From contig NZ_JARNTW010000025.1 in NCBI RefSeq assembly GCF_029433105.1, positions 1 to 64,000 on the forward strand: DNA of 64,000 bases. The letters run 5' to 3'. Source of the stretch: Runella sp. MFBS21. Lineage in GTDB: Bacteria; Bacteroidota; Bacteroidia; Cytophagales; Spirosomataceae. Of the stretch, positions 46,131-55,479 are shown in pieces. Numbering within the stretch: the stretch's first letter is position 1; each line of letters opens with the position of its first letter. The notes below the pieces were generated by a model that had not been told where the DNA came from, searched no databases, and saw only the letters and a list, made by a program, of their open reading frames with translations. Position numbers and translations under genes: made by a program.

Positions 46131-46583
46131 ATGCAAGTACGTTTGTTTGATTCACAAATATACCCAGGATTTCCTGAGCACTATCAGGAGATTATGGAAG
46201 TGTGGGAAGCTTCTGTGAGAGCTACGCATCATTTTTTGTTAGAAGCAGATATTCAATATTTTAAGCCTTTGATTCTCAATGAGTTTTTGAAAGCGGTTGA
46301 TTTGTTTTGTGTCAAAGATAATAGCGGAGCGATAGTAGGGTTTATGGGACTGCACGAAGATAACCTAGAAATGCTCTTTATACATCCAAATATGCGCGGA
46401 AAAGGTATTGGTAAACTACTGACGCAGCGTGCTATTAAGCTTGGAATTTGTAAAGTAGATGTAAATGAGCAAAACCCTGACGCACTGGGTTTTTACCAAC
46501 GTCAGGGTTTTGAAGTAGTCTCGCGCTCCGAACTCGACGGCTTAGGAAAACCCTACCCGATTTTACATTTGCGGTTAGCTTGA
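46131..46583 (+). CDS. GNAT-family N-acetyltransferase
   Basis: The 150-residue protein has the acetyl-CoA-binding block LEMLFIHPNMRGKGIGKLL (about 83-101) and CKVDVNEQNPDALGFYQRQGF in the C-terminal third, both standard for GNAT enzymes. The substrate is unknown. It follows the AraC gene after 24 bases and its end overlaps the convergent DinB-like gene by nine bases. Confidence 0.9.
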   Translation: MQVRLFDSQIYPGFPEHYQEIMEVWEASVRATHHFLLEADIQYFKPLILNEFLKAVDLFCVKDNSGAIVGFMGLHEDNLEMLFIHPNMRGKGIGKLLTQRAIKLGICKVDVNEQNPDALGFYQRQGFEVVSRSELDGLGKPYPILHLRLA

Positions 46584-47096
46584 TTGTGTTTTAACAATTG
46601 CTACCGTAACTAACAGCTGCCCCAGGTGGCGTTGGGTATGCTCAGCTGCATGAAAGAGCAGCCCTATTACTGTAGAGGGGATTTGGGCACGCCCTACACC
46701 CCGTATTTCGGTCAGTTGGGCTATATCAGTATGCCCAAGCTGAAGAAGTGCTTTCTCAATTTGATTACTAAATTTTTGGAATAAACGCTCAAAACTATCA
46801 GCTTCTGTTTGGGGTGAACCTTCGGCAGCAAGCCACTCAAGTTGGATAGGAGAGAGAGCTTCGCCACGCGCGTAGGTAAACAACCTATCCAAAACCCCCG
46901 TAAGGTGCTGTAAATGGAAACCCACGGAGGCCATCCCTGCTGGACATTGCCAGAGTAGTTGGTTATCAAAACCATGCCCAAGAGCAGCGACTTCTTCGCG
47001 TGCTTGTAGCAAAGCATGGGCTACTGGCTGGAGTAGGGTGGGGATGCTTGGTAGAGGGCCTCTAAGCCATACTTCAAGTTTTTGGGAAGTACTCAT
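46575..47096 (-). CDS. DinB-like (DinB/YfiT fold) protein
   Basis: The 173-residue, mostly helical protein has metal-ligand-type histidines in VGFHLQHLTGVLDRL and FHAAEHTQRHLGQLL, the pattern of DinB/YfiT four-helix-bundle proteins. These include metal-dependent thiol transferases and damage-inducible proteins of unknown action. It is convergent with the GNAT gene. The specific function cannot be told. Confidence 0.8.
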   Translation of the reverse strand: MSTSQKLEVWLRGPLPSIPTLLQPVAHALLQAREEVAALGHGFDNQLLWQCPAGMASVGFHLQHLTGVLDRLFTYARGEALSPIQLEWLAAEGSPQTEADSFERLFQKFSNQIEKALLQLGHTDIAQLTEIRGVGRAQIPSTVIGLLFHAAEHTQRHLGQLLVTVAIVKTQSS

Positions 47097-47357
47097 TAAA
47101 AAAATAAAATTGGTATTTATAGATGAAAGAACAGTAAAAATTGAAGTTTTTGGGATTTGTTGGTAAAAATTAAAAATATACCAAAATTATGAATTTGTCA
47201 GATAAGAAACTAGGTTAATCATTAAGTATGAGTGCTTTGTACTTCTTTATAAGTTAGTTATATTTGGGTCAGAGCAATCACCTCCATTTTTATGATATTC
47301 AAATTGGTTCATTTTTTGCAATAGCACTTCCATATTTTAATAACTACTTTGGAATAT

Positions 47358-50300
47358 ATGAAAATTTCTTCGACCAACTGGCTTTATTTAGGTTCTATTA
47401 TGATTATTATGCTAGGGGGTGTTGTAGGGTATACTTTTTATGATACCATCCAGATGCAGGTGGCCGAAGCAGCATGGAATAAAAAAAAACACGAGGCGAT
47501 TAATCAAATCGTGACGCTTGAAAAACTTCTTGTAGATATGGAAACGGGGCAACGAGCCTATCGTAGCACCAACGAAAAAAAATACCTGCTCCCATTCACC
47601 CTGGCTCAGTCTCATCTTAATCCTACCATCGAAAAACTCTCAGAGCTAGTCAGTGACAATGCCAAACAACTAAATCGCCTTTCTCAGATTGAAATAGTGA
47701 TTTTGGCAATGCGAAATCTATGGAGTACGCAGCCACCTAATTTTGAACAGTATGATAGAAAGGTGGTTACGGAATTTGTGGAGAATGAAAAAAAACAAAT
47801 GGATAACGTGCGGCGTTTGCTCAAACAAATGTATGATAATGAGCAACGGATGATTGTGACAAGAGACCAATACATGGTCACTCACGTAAATGAGCTTACT
47901 AGGGATAGTATTTGGGGGACCGTTTTTTTGGGAGTATTAGCGATAATCTTGACGTATTTTTATTATTTAGAGTTTAAAAATAAAGGGATTACGGAGCAAC
48001 AACTTCAGGAGAATCTACGCGAGTTGGCCGAACTGAACCAAAGCAGTCGTGAAAAAAATTGGTATCTGAAAGGCCTTACTGTGGTGAATGATGCGATTCA
48101 AAACGTGAATGAAGTTGAAGAATTAGCCCAAAAAGTACTCAAAGCCCTTACTTTCTATTTAGAACTGCCCGCTGCTGCGTTTTACTGCTACCATCCCGAA
48201 ACCAAACAACTTGTCTTGAGCGGTTCGAGTGCTCTTTCACCACAAGCTCCTTACTTTTGTGAAATAGGAGAGGGAATTGTGGGGCAAGCCGCAAAAGAAC
48301 GGGAGTTGGTGAGTGTTAGAGCTATTCCAGAATCGTATTGGACTATCAAATCGGCTAGTGGTGAAAAAAAACCTGGTGAAATTCATTGTATACCATTGTG
48401 GGTTGGGAAAGAGCTTAAAGGAGTAATAGAATTAGTTTCTTTTTTTGCTTTAAGTGAGAATCAGCTCAGTTTGCTAAAAAATATCGCAAAAGACATTGCC
48501 GCTGCCTTAAATTCTATTCAATCGCATTTGCAGATTGTTAATTTGTTGGAACAAGTTCAGTACCAAAAAAGTGTTTTGGAAAACCAACAAGACGAGCTAC
48601 GTCAAACCAACGAGGAGCTGTCGCTTCAAGCAGAGCGTCTGCAAGCTTCTGAAGAAGAATTGAGAGTACAAGAAGAAGAACTCCGCCACATCAATACGGA
48701 GCTAGAAGAGAAAAATGAAGCCGTAGAAGTAGCTCGTCAGGCTTTGGCCTTGAAAGCCAAAGAACTCGAAATTACGGGCAAGTATAAGTCTGAGTTTTTG
48801 GCTAATATGTCACATGAGTTGCGAACACCATTGAATAGTGTATTGATTTTGGCCAATTTGTTGAAAGAAAATAAAAACAACAATTTGACTGATAAACAGC
48901 TTGAGTATGCCAAGGTAATTCATAAATCGGGGTCTGATTTGCTCAACCTTATTAATGATATATTAGACTTGTCGAAAATAGAAGCCGGAAAAATTGAGTT
49001 TCAGTACGAACAAGTACCGCTACAGGGTATTGTAGAAGATGTTAAACAGTTGTTTCAGGTGGTAGCAGAAGAAAAATCGGTTCAAATGATTACGAAAGTA
49101 GATGAAACTTTGCCGAAAAGTATTTTTACCGACAAACAGCGTTTACAGCAAATTATCCAAAATCTGCTTTCCAACGCCTTTAAATTTACACCCAAGGGTG
49201 GGCAAGTACATTTGACTTTTGAGCTGACAAATGCTTCCCACCTTTATTTGGAAAGCCCCCTCAACAAGGCTCAAAGACAAATATCCATATCTGTTTCGGA
49301 TACTGGAATAGGTATTCCTGAAGACAAGCAAAAACTAATTTTTGAGGCATTTCAGCAAGCCGATGGTGCTACTAACCGTAAATATGGAGGTACTGGTTTG
49401 GGGCTTTCGATTATCAAAGAATTAGTAAAGCGTATGGGTGGGGAGATTAGACTAGAAAGCGAGATTTCTAAAGGAAGCAAATTTTCGGTGTTTTTGCCGC
49501 TTGATTCGTTTGAGCCACCAGTCACTTCAACGGCACCTGTCCCGCCGATTGAAGAGAAAAAAATCGAAGAAATCGTTCTTTCTAAAGAGATAATTTCACA
49601 GACCACTATTACCGACGATCGGAACAACCTTAAAAATGGGGACCAAATCATGCTTATTATTGAGGATGACCCAGTGTTTGCTAATATAGTGCAGGACTTT
49701 GCTAGAACCAAAAACTATAAAACTATTGTGGCTCTACAAGGAGATGAAGGGCTTATGTACGCTAAAAAATACAATCCTTCTGCCATTATTCTTGATTTAC
49801 ATCTTCCCGTAGTGGATGGATGGAATATTTTGCATTGGCTCAAAAACAATGAAGGTCTCAAAAATATTCCAGTCCATGTGATTTCGGGAGCTGAAGATAC
49901 TCGGGTGTCTATTGGAGGGGCATTGGCTTATATCCAAAAACCAGTCAAAGTACAAGATTTAGAAAAAGTATTTAGTCTTTTGGGTGCTCAGTTAGAGTTA
50001 GACCTCAAAAATATTTTGATTTTGTCGGATGAGCAACGTCAGCAAGGGGATTTGCTGGGCAAAGAAATAGAGGCTCGTTATAGTGATTTGAAAAGCGACT
50101 TTGTAAAAAATAATGGGGAAGCAATCGACAAAATGAACCAGTTGGATTATGATTGCTTGATTGTTGATATGCGCAAAAATCTCCAGAAAGGGATTGAAAA
50201 CTTGAAAGGACTGCAAGCAGTCAAACATCCGAAATCTCTACCTGTAATCGTTTATATAGCCGAAGACCTCAGTCCCGCTACTGACCGTCAATTGCACCGT

Positions 50301-50813
50301 TTAGCCAATGTAGTGATTAGAGAGTCGGCGCAGTCAATGGAACGATTAATGGATGAGTTAGAATTGTTTATTTACAAAGTCAAAGAAGTTGAGGCCAAAA
50401 AACTGCCTGTATCTTTCACTGCTCTTAACAATACAGGACTCAAAGGAAAAAAAGTTTTGCTTGTCGACGACGATATGCGCAATGTCTTTGCGTTGAGTAC
50501 GTTGCTCGAAGAGCAGGAAGTAAACATAGTCACCGCCGATAATGGCCGAGAAGCACTTGAGATGCTCAAACAAAACCTCGATACGGATTTAGTTTTGATG
50601 GATATCATGATGCCCGAAATGGATGGCTATGAGGCCATTCGTCGTATAAGACAGGATTTGAAACTTGGAGCCTTGCCGATTATTGCTCTGACGGCCAAGG
50701 CGATGCCTGACGACAAAGAAAAAGTAATGCAAGCAGGAGCGTCTGACTATATCACTAAGCCCATCGATACGGGGCAATTGTTCTCTTTAATGCGTGTTTG
50801 GTTGTCAAAATAG
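47358..50813 (+). CDS. Hybrid sensor histidine kinase (CHASE3-GAF-HisKA-HATPase-three receivers)
   Basis: About 1151 residues from the ATG at 47358 (a TTG nine bases before is possible). Order: membrane helix (about 8-29), CHASE3 sensor domain (about 38-185, with LLVDMETGQRAYRST), second helix (about 186-205), GAF domain (about 245-390), a long coiled coil (about 395-475), HisKA with SHELRTPLNS (His486), HATPase (about 590-720, with GIGIPEDKQ and GTGLGLSI), a receiver with ILDLHLP, a second receiver-like domain that lacks a clear DxxMP block, and a third receiver with LLVDDDMRN and LMDIMMPEMDG. It heads a run of signalling genes and probably passes phosphate to the small regulators downstream. 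Confidence 0.95.
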   Translation: MKISSTNWLYLGSIMIIMLGGVVGYTFYDTIQMQVAEAAWNKKKHEAINQIVTLEKLLVDMETGQRAYRSTNEKKYLLPFTLAQSHLNPTIEKLSELVSDNAKQLNRLSQIEIVILAMRNLWSTQPPNFEQYDRKVVTEFVENEKKQMDNVRRLLKQMYDNEQRMIVTRDQYMVTHVNELTRDSIWGTVFLGVLAIILTYFYYLEFKNKGITEQQLQENLRELAELNQSSREKNWYLKGLTVVNDAIQNVNEVEELAQKVLKALTFYLELPAAAFYCYHPETKQLVLSGSSALSPQAPYFCEIGEGIVGQAAKERELVSVRAIPESYWTIKSASGEKKPGEIHCIPLWVGKELKGVIELVSFFALSENQLSLLKNIAKDIAAALNSIQSHLQIVNLLEQVQYQKSVLENQQDELRQTNEELSLQAERLQASEEELRVQEEELRHINTELEEKNEAVEVARQALALKAKELEITGKYKSEFLANMSHELRTPLNSVLILANLLKENKNNNLTDKQLEYAKVIHKSGSDLLNLINDILDLSKIEAGKIEFQYEQVPLQGIVEDVKQLFQVVAEEKSVQMITKVDETLPKSIFTDKQRLQQIIQNLLSNAFKFTPKGGQVHLTFELTNASHLYLESPLNKAQRQISISVSDTGIGIPEDKQKLIFEAFQQADGATNRKYGGTGLGLSIIKELVKRMGGEIRLESEISKGSKFSVFLPLDSFEPPVTSTAPVPPIEEKKIEEIVLSKEIISQTTITDDRNNLKNGDQIMLIIEDDPVFANIVQDFARTKNYKTIVALQGDEGLMYAKKYNPSAIILDLHLPVVDGWNILHWLKNNEGLKNIPVHVISGAEDTRVSIGGALAYIQKPVKVQDLEKVFSLLGAQLELDLKNILILSDEQRQQGDLLGKEIEARYSDLKSDFVKNNGEAIDKMNQLDYDCLIVDMRKNLQKGIENLKGLQAVKHPKSLPVIVYIAEDLSPATDRQLHRLANVVIRESAQSMERLMDELELFIYKVKEVEAKKLPVSFTALNNTGLKGKKVLLVDDDMRNVFALSTLLEEQEVNIVTADNGREALEMLKQNLDTDLVLMDIMMPEMDGYEAIRRIRQDLKLGALPIIALTAKAMPDDKEKVMQAGASDYITKPIDTGQLFSLMRVWLSK

Positions 50814-50815
50814 GT

Positions 50816-51643
50816 ATGGATATTGGGTATCGACTTACAGATGTAGAATTAGACGAGATCATTCAGCTCATCTTACAAAAGTATGGCTATGATTTCAGAA
50901 ACTACGCACGTACCTCGCTTACTAGGCGCATTGCAAGATGTATGAACATCGCCAATCTGAAAACCCTTTATGAATTGAAGTATAACTTAATAAATGAGCC
51001 TTCCTTTTTTACTTGGTTTTTGGAAACGTTGACGGTCAACGTCACAGAAATGTTTCGAGATCCTTTGTTTTATAAAGACTTGCGCGAAAAAGTCTTGCCC
51101 GCTTTGGCATCTTATCCTATTATCAAAATTTGGCATGCTGGCTGTGCCACGGGCGAAGAGGTGTTTTCGATGAGTATTTTACTACATGAAGCAGGGCTTC
51201 TTAATCGGACCAAACTCTACGCTACCGATCTCAACCCAGCCAATTTGGAGCGTGCGAGGAAGGGCATTATTTCGATGGAACAAACCAAAGAATACACCAT
51301 CAATTATATCCAATCGGGAGGAAAAAATGATTTTTCTGTCTACTATACTGCTCATTATCAGTCGGCTATCATTCGAAAGGAGTTCCGTTCTAATATTCTT
51401 TTTGCACAACATAATTTGGCCGTAGACCAAGTTTTTAATGAATTTCAATTAATTTGTTGCCGAAACGTCATGATTTACTTTAACCGAGAGTTACAAAACC
51501 ATGTCTTCAAGTTATTTTATAATAGTTTGTCTCCCAAAGGATACTTAGCAGTTGGAATCAAAGAATCTCTATTATTTACCGATGTAAAGGAGCAGTTTGA
51601 ATCAGTAAGTGCGGCCACTCGTATCTATCGACGAAAAAATTAA
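50816..51643 (+). CDS. CheR-type methyltransferase, stand-alone
   Basis: About 275 residues from the ATG at 50816, two bases behind the kinase stop. The N-terminal helical domain has RTSLTRRIARCM. The SAM-binding domain has IWHAGCATGEEVFSMSILL, LYATDLNPANLERAR and LICCRNVMIYF, all typical of CheR. CheR methylates glutamates on chemoreceptors. There is no chemoreceptor gene in the window, but similar CheR/CheB pairs near hybrid kinases are frequent in Bacteroidota and may modify or regulate the kinase. Confidence 0.92.
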   Translation: MDIGYRLTDVELDEIIQLILQKYGYDFRNYARTSLTRRIARCMNIANLKTLYELKYNLINEPSFFTWFLETLTVNVTEMFRDPLFYKDLREKVLPALASYPIIKIWHAGCATGEEVFSMSILLHEAGLLNRTKLYATDLNPANLERARKGIISMEQTKEYTINYIQSGGKNDFSVYYTAHYQSAIIRKEFRSNILFAQHNLAVDQVFNEFQLICCRNVMIYFNRELQNHVFKLFYNSLSPKGYLAVGIKESLLFTDVKEQFESVSAATRIYRRKN

Positions 51644-51653
51644 GTTTTGAAAG

Positions 51654-52235
51654 ATGCAAAAACAAGACATAAAGATGGTAGTCATTGGAGGATCTGCGGG
51701 GAGTTTGCCCGTAGTAATGTCTTTGCTAGAGGCGCTTCCAGAGATTTTCTCTTTTACGGTAGTGATTGTGATTCATCGTTCAAAAAATGTGTTCAGCGAA
51801 ATGGACAAACTTTTATCGCACATACGACATGTCCAAAATGTACATGAACCAGACGACAAAGAGCCTATCTTAGCGCAGAGGGTTTATTTAGCTCCCCAAA
51901 ACTATCACTTGCTTATCGAGCCAAATAAAACCTTTAGTCTTGATTATTCTGAACCTATTTCTTTTAGCAGGCCTTCAATTGATGTTACTTTTGAGAGTGT
52001 AGCGCAGGTATATGCGCAGCAGGCTGTTGGTATTTTGCTAAGTGGTGCCAATACCGACGGCACTAAGGGGGTTTCGGAGGTTATCAGAAAAGGTGGAATA
52101 GGGATTGTCCAAGATCCCGCTACCGCCGAATACCCTATCATGCCTCATGCCGCTTTGCTACAAAATCAATCGGCACTTTGTTTGCCAACCTCCCACATAA
52201 CGACGTTTTTGAAACAACTTAACGATAACATATAA
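51654..52235 (+). CDS. CheB-type methylesterase domain protein lacking the receiver domain
   Basis: The 193-residue protein is the catalytic domain only: VIGGSAGSLP with Ser14, VIVIHRSKN with His41 and LLSGANTDGTKGV with Asp135 form the CheB catalytic triad. The usual N-terminal receiver is absent, so it is not controlled by its own phosphorylation. It follows CheR by ten bases and precedes a REC-kinase gene by six, so all are in one operon. Confidence 0.92.
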   Translation: MQKQDIKMVVIGGSAGSLPVVMSLLEALPEIFSFTVVIVIHRSKNVFSEMDKLLSHIRHVQNVHEPDDKEPILAQRVYLAPQNYHLLIEPNKTFSLDYSEPISFSRPSIDVTFESVAQVYAQQAVGILLSGANTDGTKGVSEVIRKGGIGIVQDPATAEYPIMPHAALLQNQSALCLPTSHITTFLKQLNDNI

Positions 52236-52241
52236 GTACAC

Positions 52242-53345
52242 ATGCCACATACTTTACGGGAATTTAAAATTCTTTTGGTTGATGATAGAGAAGAAAACCT
52301 TCTTGCGTTAGAGGAAATGTTGGCAGATGATAATCGCACTTTCTTAAAAGCCAATTCGGGGAACGAAGCTCTTAAATACACCCTCAAACACAACAATATT
52401 GGTCTTATCATGCTTGATGTACAGATGCCTGGCATGGATGGGTTTGAAGTGGCACGTATTCTAAAAACGAACCCTAAAACCAAAAATATCTCTATTATTT
52501 TCGTGACAGCCATCAACAAAGAAGAACATTACATCCTGAAAGGCTTTGATGAAGGGGCGGTGGATTATCTCCAAAAACCCCTTGATGTCAATGTGACTAA
52601 AGCGAAAGTTAAGGTTTTTCAGCGTCTTTACTACTATCAACAAGAGCTTAAAAGTACCGCAAACGAACTAGAGAGAATTAATAAACAGCTCGAAAAATTT
52701 ACTTCAATTGTAGCACATGATCTGAAATCACCGTTGACGGGTATTATCGGCGCACTATCGCTATTGGAGATGGACGACGACGAAATGCTCTCCGCAGAAG
52801 AGCGGCATGAGTATATCTCTCATACCAAAGAAGCTGCAATGTACCTCTCCAATATGATCAATTCTCTGCTTGATTACTCTCGCAAAAGCATGGAGCAGCA
52901 AGTGATTGAAGAGGTGAACGTACAAGAGCTAGTGGAGCAAGTGGTACATTCGATGTTTTTGCCCGCACATATCAAGATTATATATCCGCAGGAACTACCT
53001 ACTATTTTTACTAAAAAGGTAAAACTCCAACAAATTTTTCAGAACCTGATTAGCAACGCTTTTAAATATAACGATAAACCTGAGGGGTACATCGAAATTG
53101 GCTACTTGGAGAAAGAAGATTACTATGAGTTTTATGTAAAAGACAATGGCATGGGCATTCCGGCTGATGACCAAGAAGCCATTTTTAAATTTTATCGTAC
53201 CTCTGTTAACAATTCCTTTGCAGATAGCAGTACGGGACTAGGGCTATCGATTCTCAAAATACTCGTCGAAGAGCAAGGTGGCAATATCTGGGTAGACTCC
53301 ACGCTGGGTAAAGGAAGTACGTTTTATTTCCAATGGAGGAAGTAA
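52242..53345 (+). CDS. Receiver-histidine kinase hybrid
   Basis: The 367-residue protein starts with a receiver domain (LLVDDREEN, phosphoacceptor Asp59 in IMLDVQMPGMDG, Lys112 in LQKPLD). HisKA follows with IVAHDLKSPLTG (His159), then HATPase with NLISNAFKYND, GMGIPADDQ and STGLGLSI. It has no membrane helix and is cytoplasmic. It probably receives phosphate from the hybrid kinase upstream and passes it on, for instance to the receiver at 53905. Confidence 0.94.
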   Translation: MPHTLREFKILLVDDREENLLALEEMLADDNRTFLKANSGNEALKYTLKHNNIGLIMLDVQMPGMDGFEVARILKTNPKTKNISIIFVTAINKEEHYILKGFDEGAVDYLQKPLDVNVTKAKVKVFQRLYYYQQELKSTANELERINKQLEKFTSIVAHDLKSPLTGIIGALSLLEMDDDEMLSAEERHEYISHTKEAAMYLSNMINSLLDYSRKSMEQQVIEEVNVQELVEQVVHSMFLPAHIKIIYPQELPTIFTKKVKLQQIFQNLISNAFKYNDKPEGYIEIGYLEKEDYYEFYVKDNGMGIPADDQEAIFKFYRTSVNNSFADSSTGLGLSILKILVEEQGGNIWVDSTLGKGSTFYFQWRK

Positions 53346-53904
53346 GCAAGTAAAAGATGGTACTATATAGTGAGAACTCTGTAAAAAGGTATAATTAGTG
53401 TGTTTTGGTATATATTTTTTCTGTGTGCTAGTGCTGATATGAAGCAAAGAGAGTATATTTGTTTGTAAAAGATAGGTATAATTGTTGCTATAATAATAAA
53501 TACAAAGGCTCTATTGAGAGATTTATCTTTCAGAGAAAAAAGTAAGGATGTTTTCAACCATTGTCGATAAATTTAGTTTGTTATGTGACTAAAAAGGATT
53601 AAAGAGAGTCTATACAATAAATATAAAAAGTAATTTAGCTTCTATCCAAGCTGGAATTTATGAATAAAAGTATTGTTTGAGCATTCTATAAACTTGTTTA
53701 ATGAACATATAAAATTACATACTATACCTTTTCAGAACTTACAAACAAATGTCTCTGAAAACTGCATTCATAAGTACCAATTACTAGTTTCAATCCCTAC
53801 TCTTCCATCATTTTTAATCATTTGAGCTCATTTAAAGGTGGGCTTAATGAAGTACGTATGTTAATCATAAAACTGAAAAGACTATATTAAAAATTTACTA
53901 GAAT
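53346..53904. other. Non-coding AT-rich stretch before the polysaccharide cluster
   Basis: Nothing is seen in these 560 bases except a 64-codon minus-strand frame (53363-53557) that lacks any recognisable feature. No hairpin terminator with a T tail was found. The stretch should contain the promoter for the receiver gene and the downstream glycan genes. Confidence 0.4.
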
Positions 53905-54291
53905 ATGGCAAACCGGTATCATGTTTTGATTGTTGAAGATGACGCTTTTATCCGAAAAGTGTTACGCCATTCTTTGAAAGATGACTTTGAAGTAACTACC
54001 CATATCAATGGCATTGAAGCTATGGGATGGCTTGAAGAAGGCAACCCTGTAGATATCATTCTGACAGATTTGCAAATGCCCTACATGAACGGAGAAGATT
54101 TGATTCGAACGATTCGGGCTAGTCCTACCTTTCGTCATTTACCTATCATGATTTTGTCAACATTTGATGATAGTAACACCCGCATCAAATGCTTGGAGCT
54201 AGGGGCTGATGACTATATGACAAAACCCTTTAATCCCTTAGAAGTAAGGGCAAAAGTGATGGCAGTGATGCGCCGTGCCAAACAACTTTAA
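53905..54291 (+). CDS. Single-domain response regulator (CheY-like)
   Basis: The 128-residue receiver has VEDDAFIRKV for the acidic pocket, Asp55 in ILTDLQMPYMNG for phosphorylation, a Ser/Thr in ILSTFDD and Lys in MTKPFNP. There is no output domain. It is the first gene of the plus-strand glycan run, 15 bases before the receiver-like sugar transferase, and may regulate it directly. Confidence 0.93.
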   Translation: MANRYHVLIVEDDAFIRKVLRHSLKDDFEVTTHINGIEAMGWLEEGNPVDIILTDLQMPYMNGEDLIRTIRASPTFRHLPIMILSTFDDSNTRIKCLELGADDYMTKPFNPLEVRAKVMAVMRRAKQL

Positions 54292-54306
54292 TGAGAAGAG
54301 AATCAA

Positions 54307-55479
54307 ATGCAAACCAACACCCACGGCAAGGTTGTTTTTCGAGTTGTATATGTCGAAAATGACCCGCAGCTCATCGCTACTTTTACCAAAGATTTTGCAG
54401 ATATGGTAGAAATAACCCTTCAGCAAAATCAAATAGACGCATTAGAATATCTTGAGAAAGGAAATTTGGCGGATTTGGTGGTAGTCAATGATTCTCTAGG
54501 ATATAACCATATTTTAGAGGGAATCGATTATTATGAATATATGAAGCATTTGGCGGTGATTGTCTTAAGTACTGTCAACGAATCCAAGCTCACCAATCAA
54601 GCCTTAAAAAAACATATTATTGATGTTTTTGGTATTCCCTATCCTACTGAAGCGCTCAAAATAAGGTTTCAGTACCTGATTCAGAAAAAAGAATACAAAG
54701 AGTCAAAAAAAATCCCGTATACGCATTCGTCGATTCGGATGCCCGTCGGTAAGCGGGCTTTTGATATAGTGGTTTCTTTTACGGCTTTGCTGTTTTTGTC
54801 ACCGCTGCTGCTGATAGTAGCGGTATTGGTCAAGCTCGACTCCAAAGGCCCTATCTTTTATGGCTCTAGAAGGGTAGGAATGGGCTATAAAATGTTTAAT
54901 ATGTACAAATTTCGTACGATGCGTACAGGAGCCGATAAGCTTATTTCGAGCATGAGCTCGCTCAATTTGTACAATACCGCCACTCCCGAAACCGACACTG
55001 AGGATTACTTGTGTGAGGCCTGCCAGCTGGCGGGTACGGAGTGCCAACGCCCTTTGTTTTTGGACAACGAACAAGTCTGCGAAGATGTATACCATAAGCG
55101 ACAAAAGGCCAAAGCAACTTTCATGAAATTTAAGGAAGACCCGCGAGTCACTAGGCTAGGGAAGATATTAAGAAATACGAGTATCGACGAATTGCCCCAA
55201 TTGTTCAACATTCTCATTGGCGATATGTCATTTGTTGGTAATCGCCCCTTGCCTCCTTATGAGGCCGAAAAACTAACCGCCACGGGCTATGCACGGCGTT
55301 TTGCAGCTCCTGCGGGCTTGACGGGGCTTTGGCAAGTTACCAAAAGAGGCAAAGCGAAAGTGTCTGATATAGAGCGTATTCAGTTAGATGTTTTGTATGC
55401 AAAAAAATACTCTTTTACTACCGACTTAGTCATTATGTTGAAAACGGTCAAAGCATTGTTTCAAAAAGAAAATGTATGA
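54307..55479 (+). CDS. Pseudo-receiver fused to initiating sugar phosphotransferase, with Cys-containing insert
   Basis: The 390-residue protein joins a receiver-like domain (1-130) to a bacterial sugar transferase (about 145-385). The receiver-like part has YVENDP in the acidic pocket, and NDSLG (61-65) where a normal receiver has the phosphoacceptor, so it may be degenerate. The transferase part has RAFDIVVSFTALLFLSPLLL (membrane hairpin), KFRTM (201-205), DPRVTRLGKILRNTSIDELPQ-type sequence split by the family, FVGNRPLPP and PAGLTGLWQV. It would transfer a sugar-1-phosphate to undecaprenyl phosphate to start a polysaccharide. Between KFRTM and DPRVTR is an insert with four cysteines (236, 239, 246, 258), which could bind a metal. 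It overlaps the next GT2 gene by four bases. Confidence 0.9.
   Translation: MQTNTHGKVVFRVVYVENDPQLIATFTKDFADMVEITLQQNQIDALEYLEKGNLADLVVVNDSLGYNHILEGIDYYEYMKHLAVIVLSTVNESKLTNQALKKHIIDVFGIPYPTEALKIRFQYLIQKKEYKESKKIPYTHSSIRMPVGKRAFDIVVSFTALLFLSPLLLIVAVLVKLDSKGPIFYGSRRVGMGYKMFNMYKFRTMRTGADKLISSMSSLNLYNTATPETDTEDYLCEACQLAGTECQRPLFLDNEQVCEDVYHKRQKAKATFMKFKEDPRVTRLGKILRNTSIDELPQLFNILIGDMSFVGNRPLPPYEAEKLTATGYARRFAAPAGLTGLWQVTKRGKAKVSDIERIQLDVLYAKKYSFTTDLVIMLKTVKALFQKENV

Noticed and set aside
53363-53557. Minus-strand frame of 64 codons in the gap before the receiver gene
   Set aside because: It has a hydrophobic run but no start context, no neighbours and low-complexity AT-rich composition; it looks like chance.
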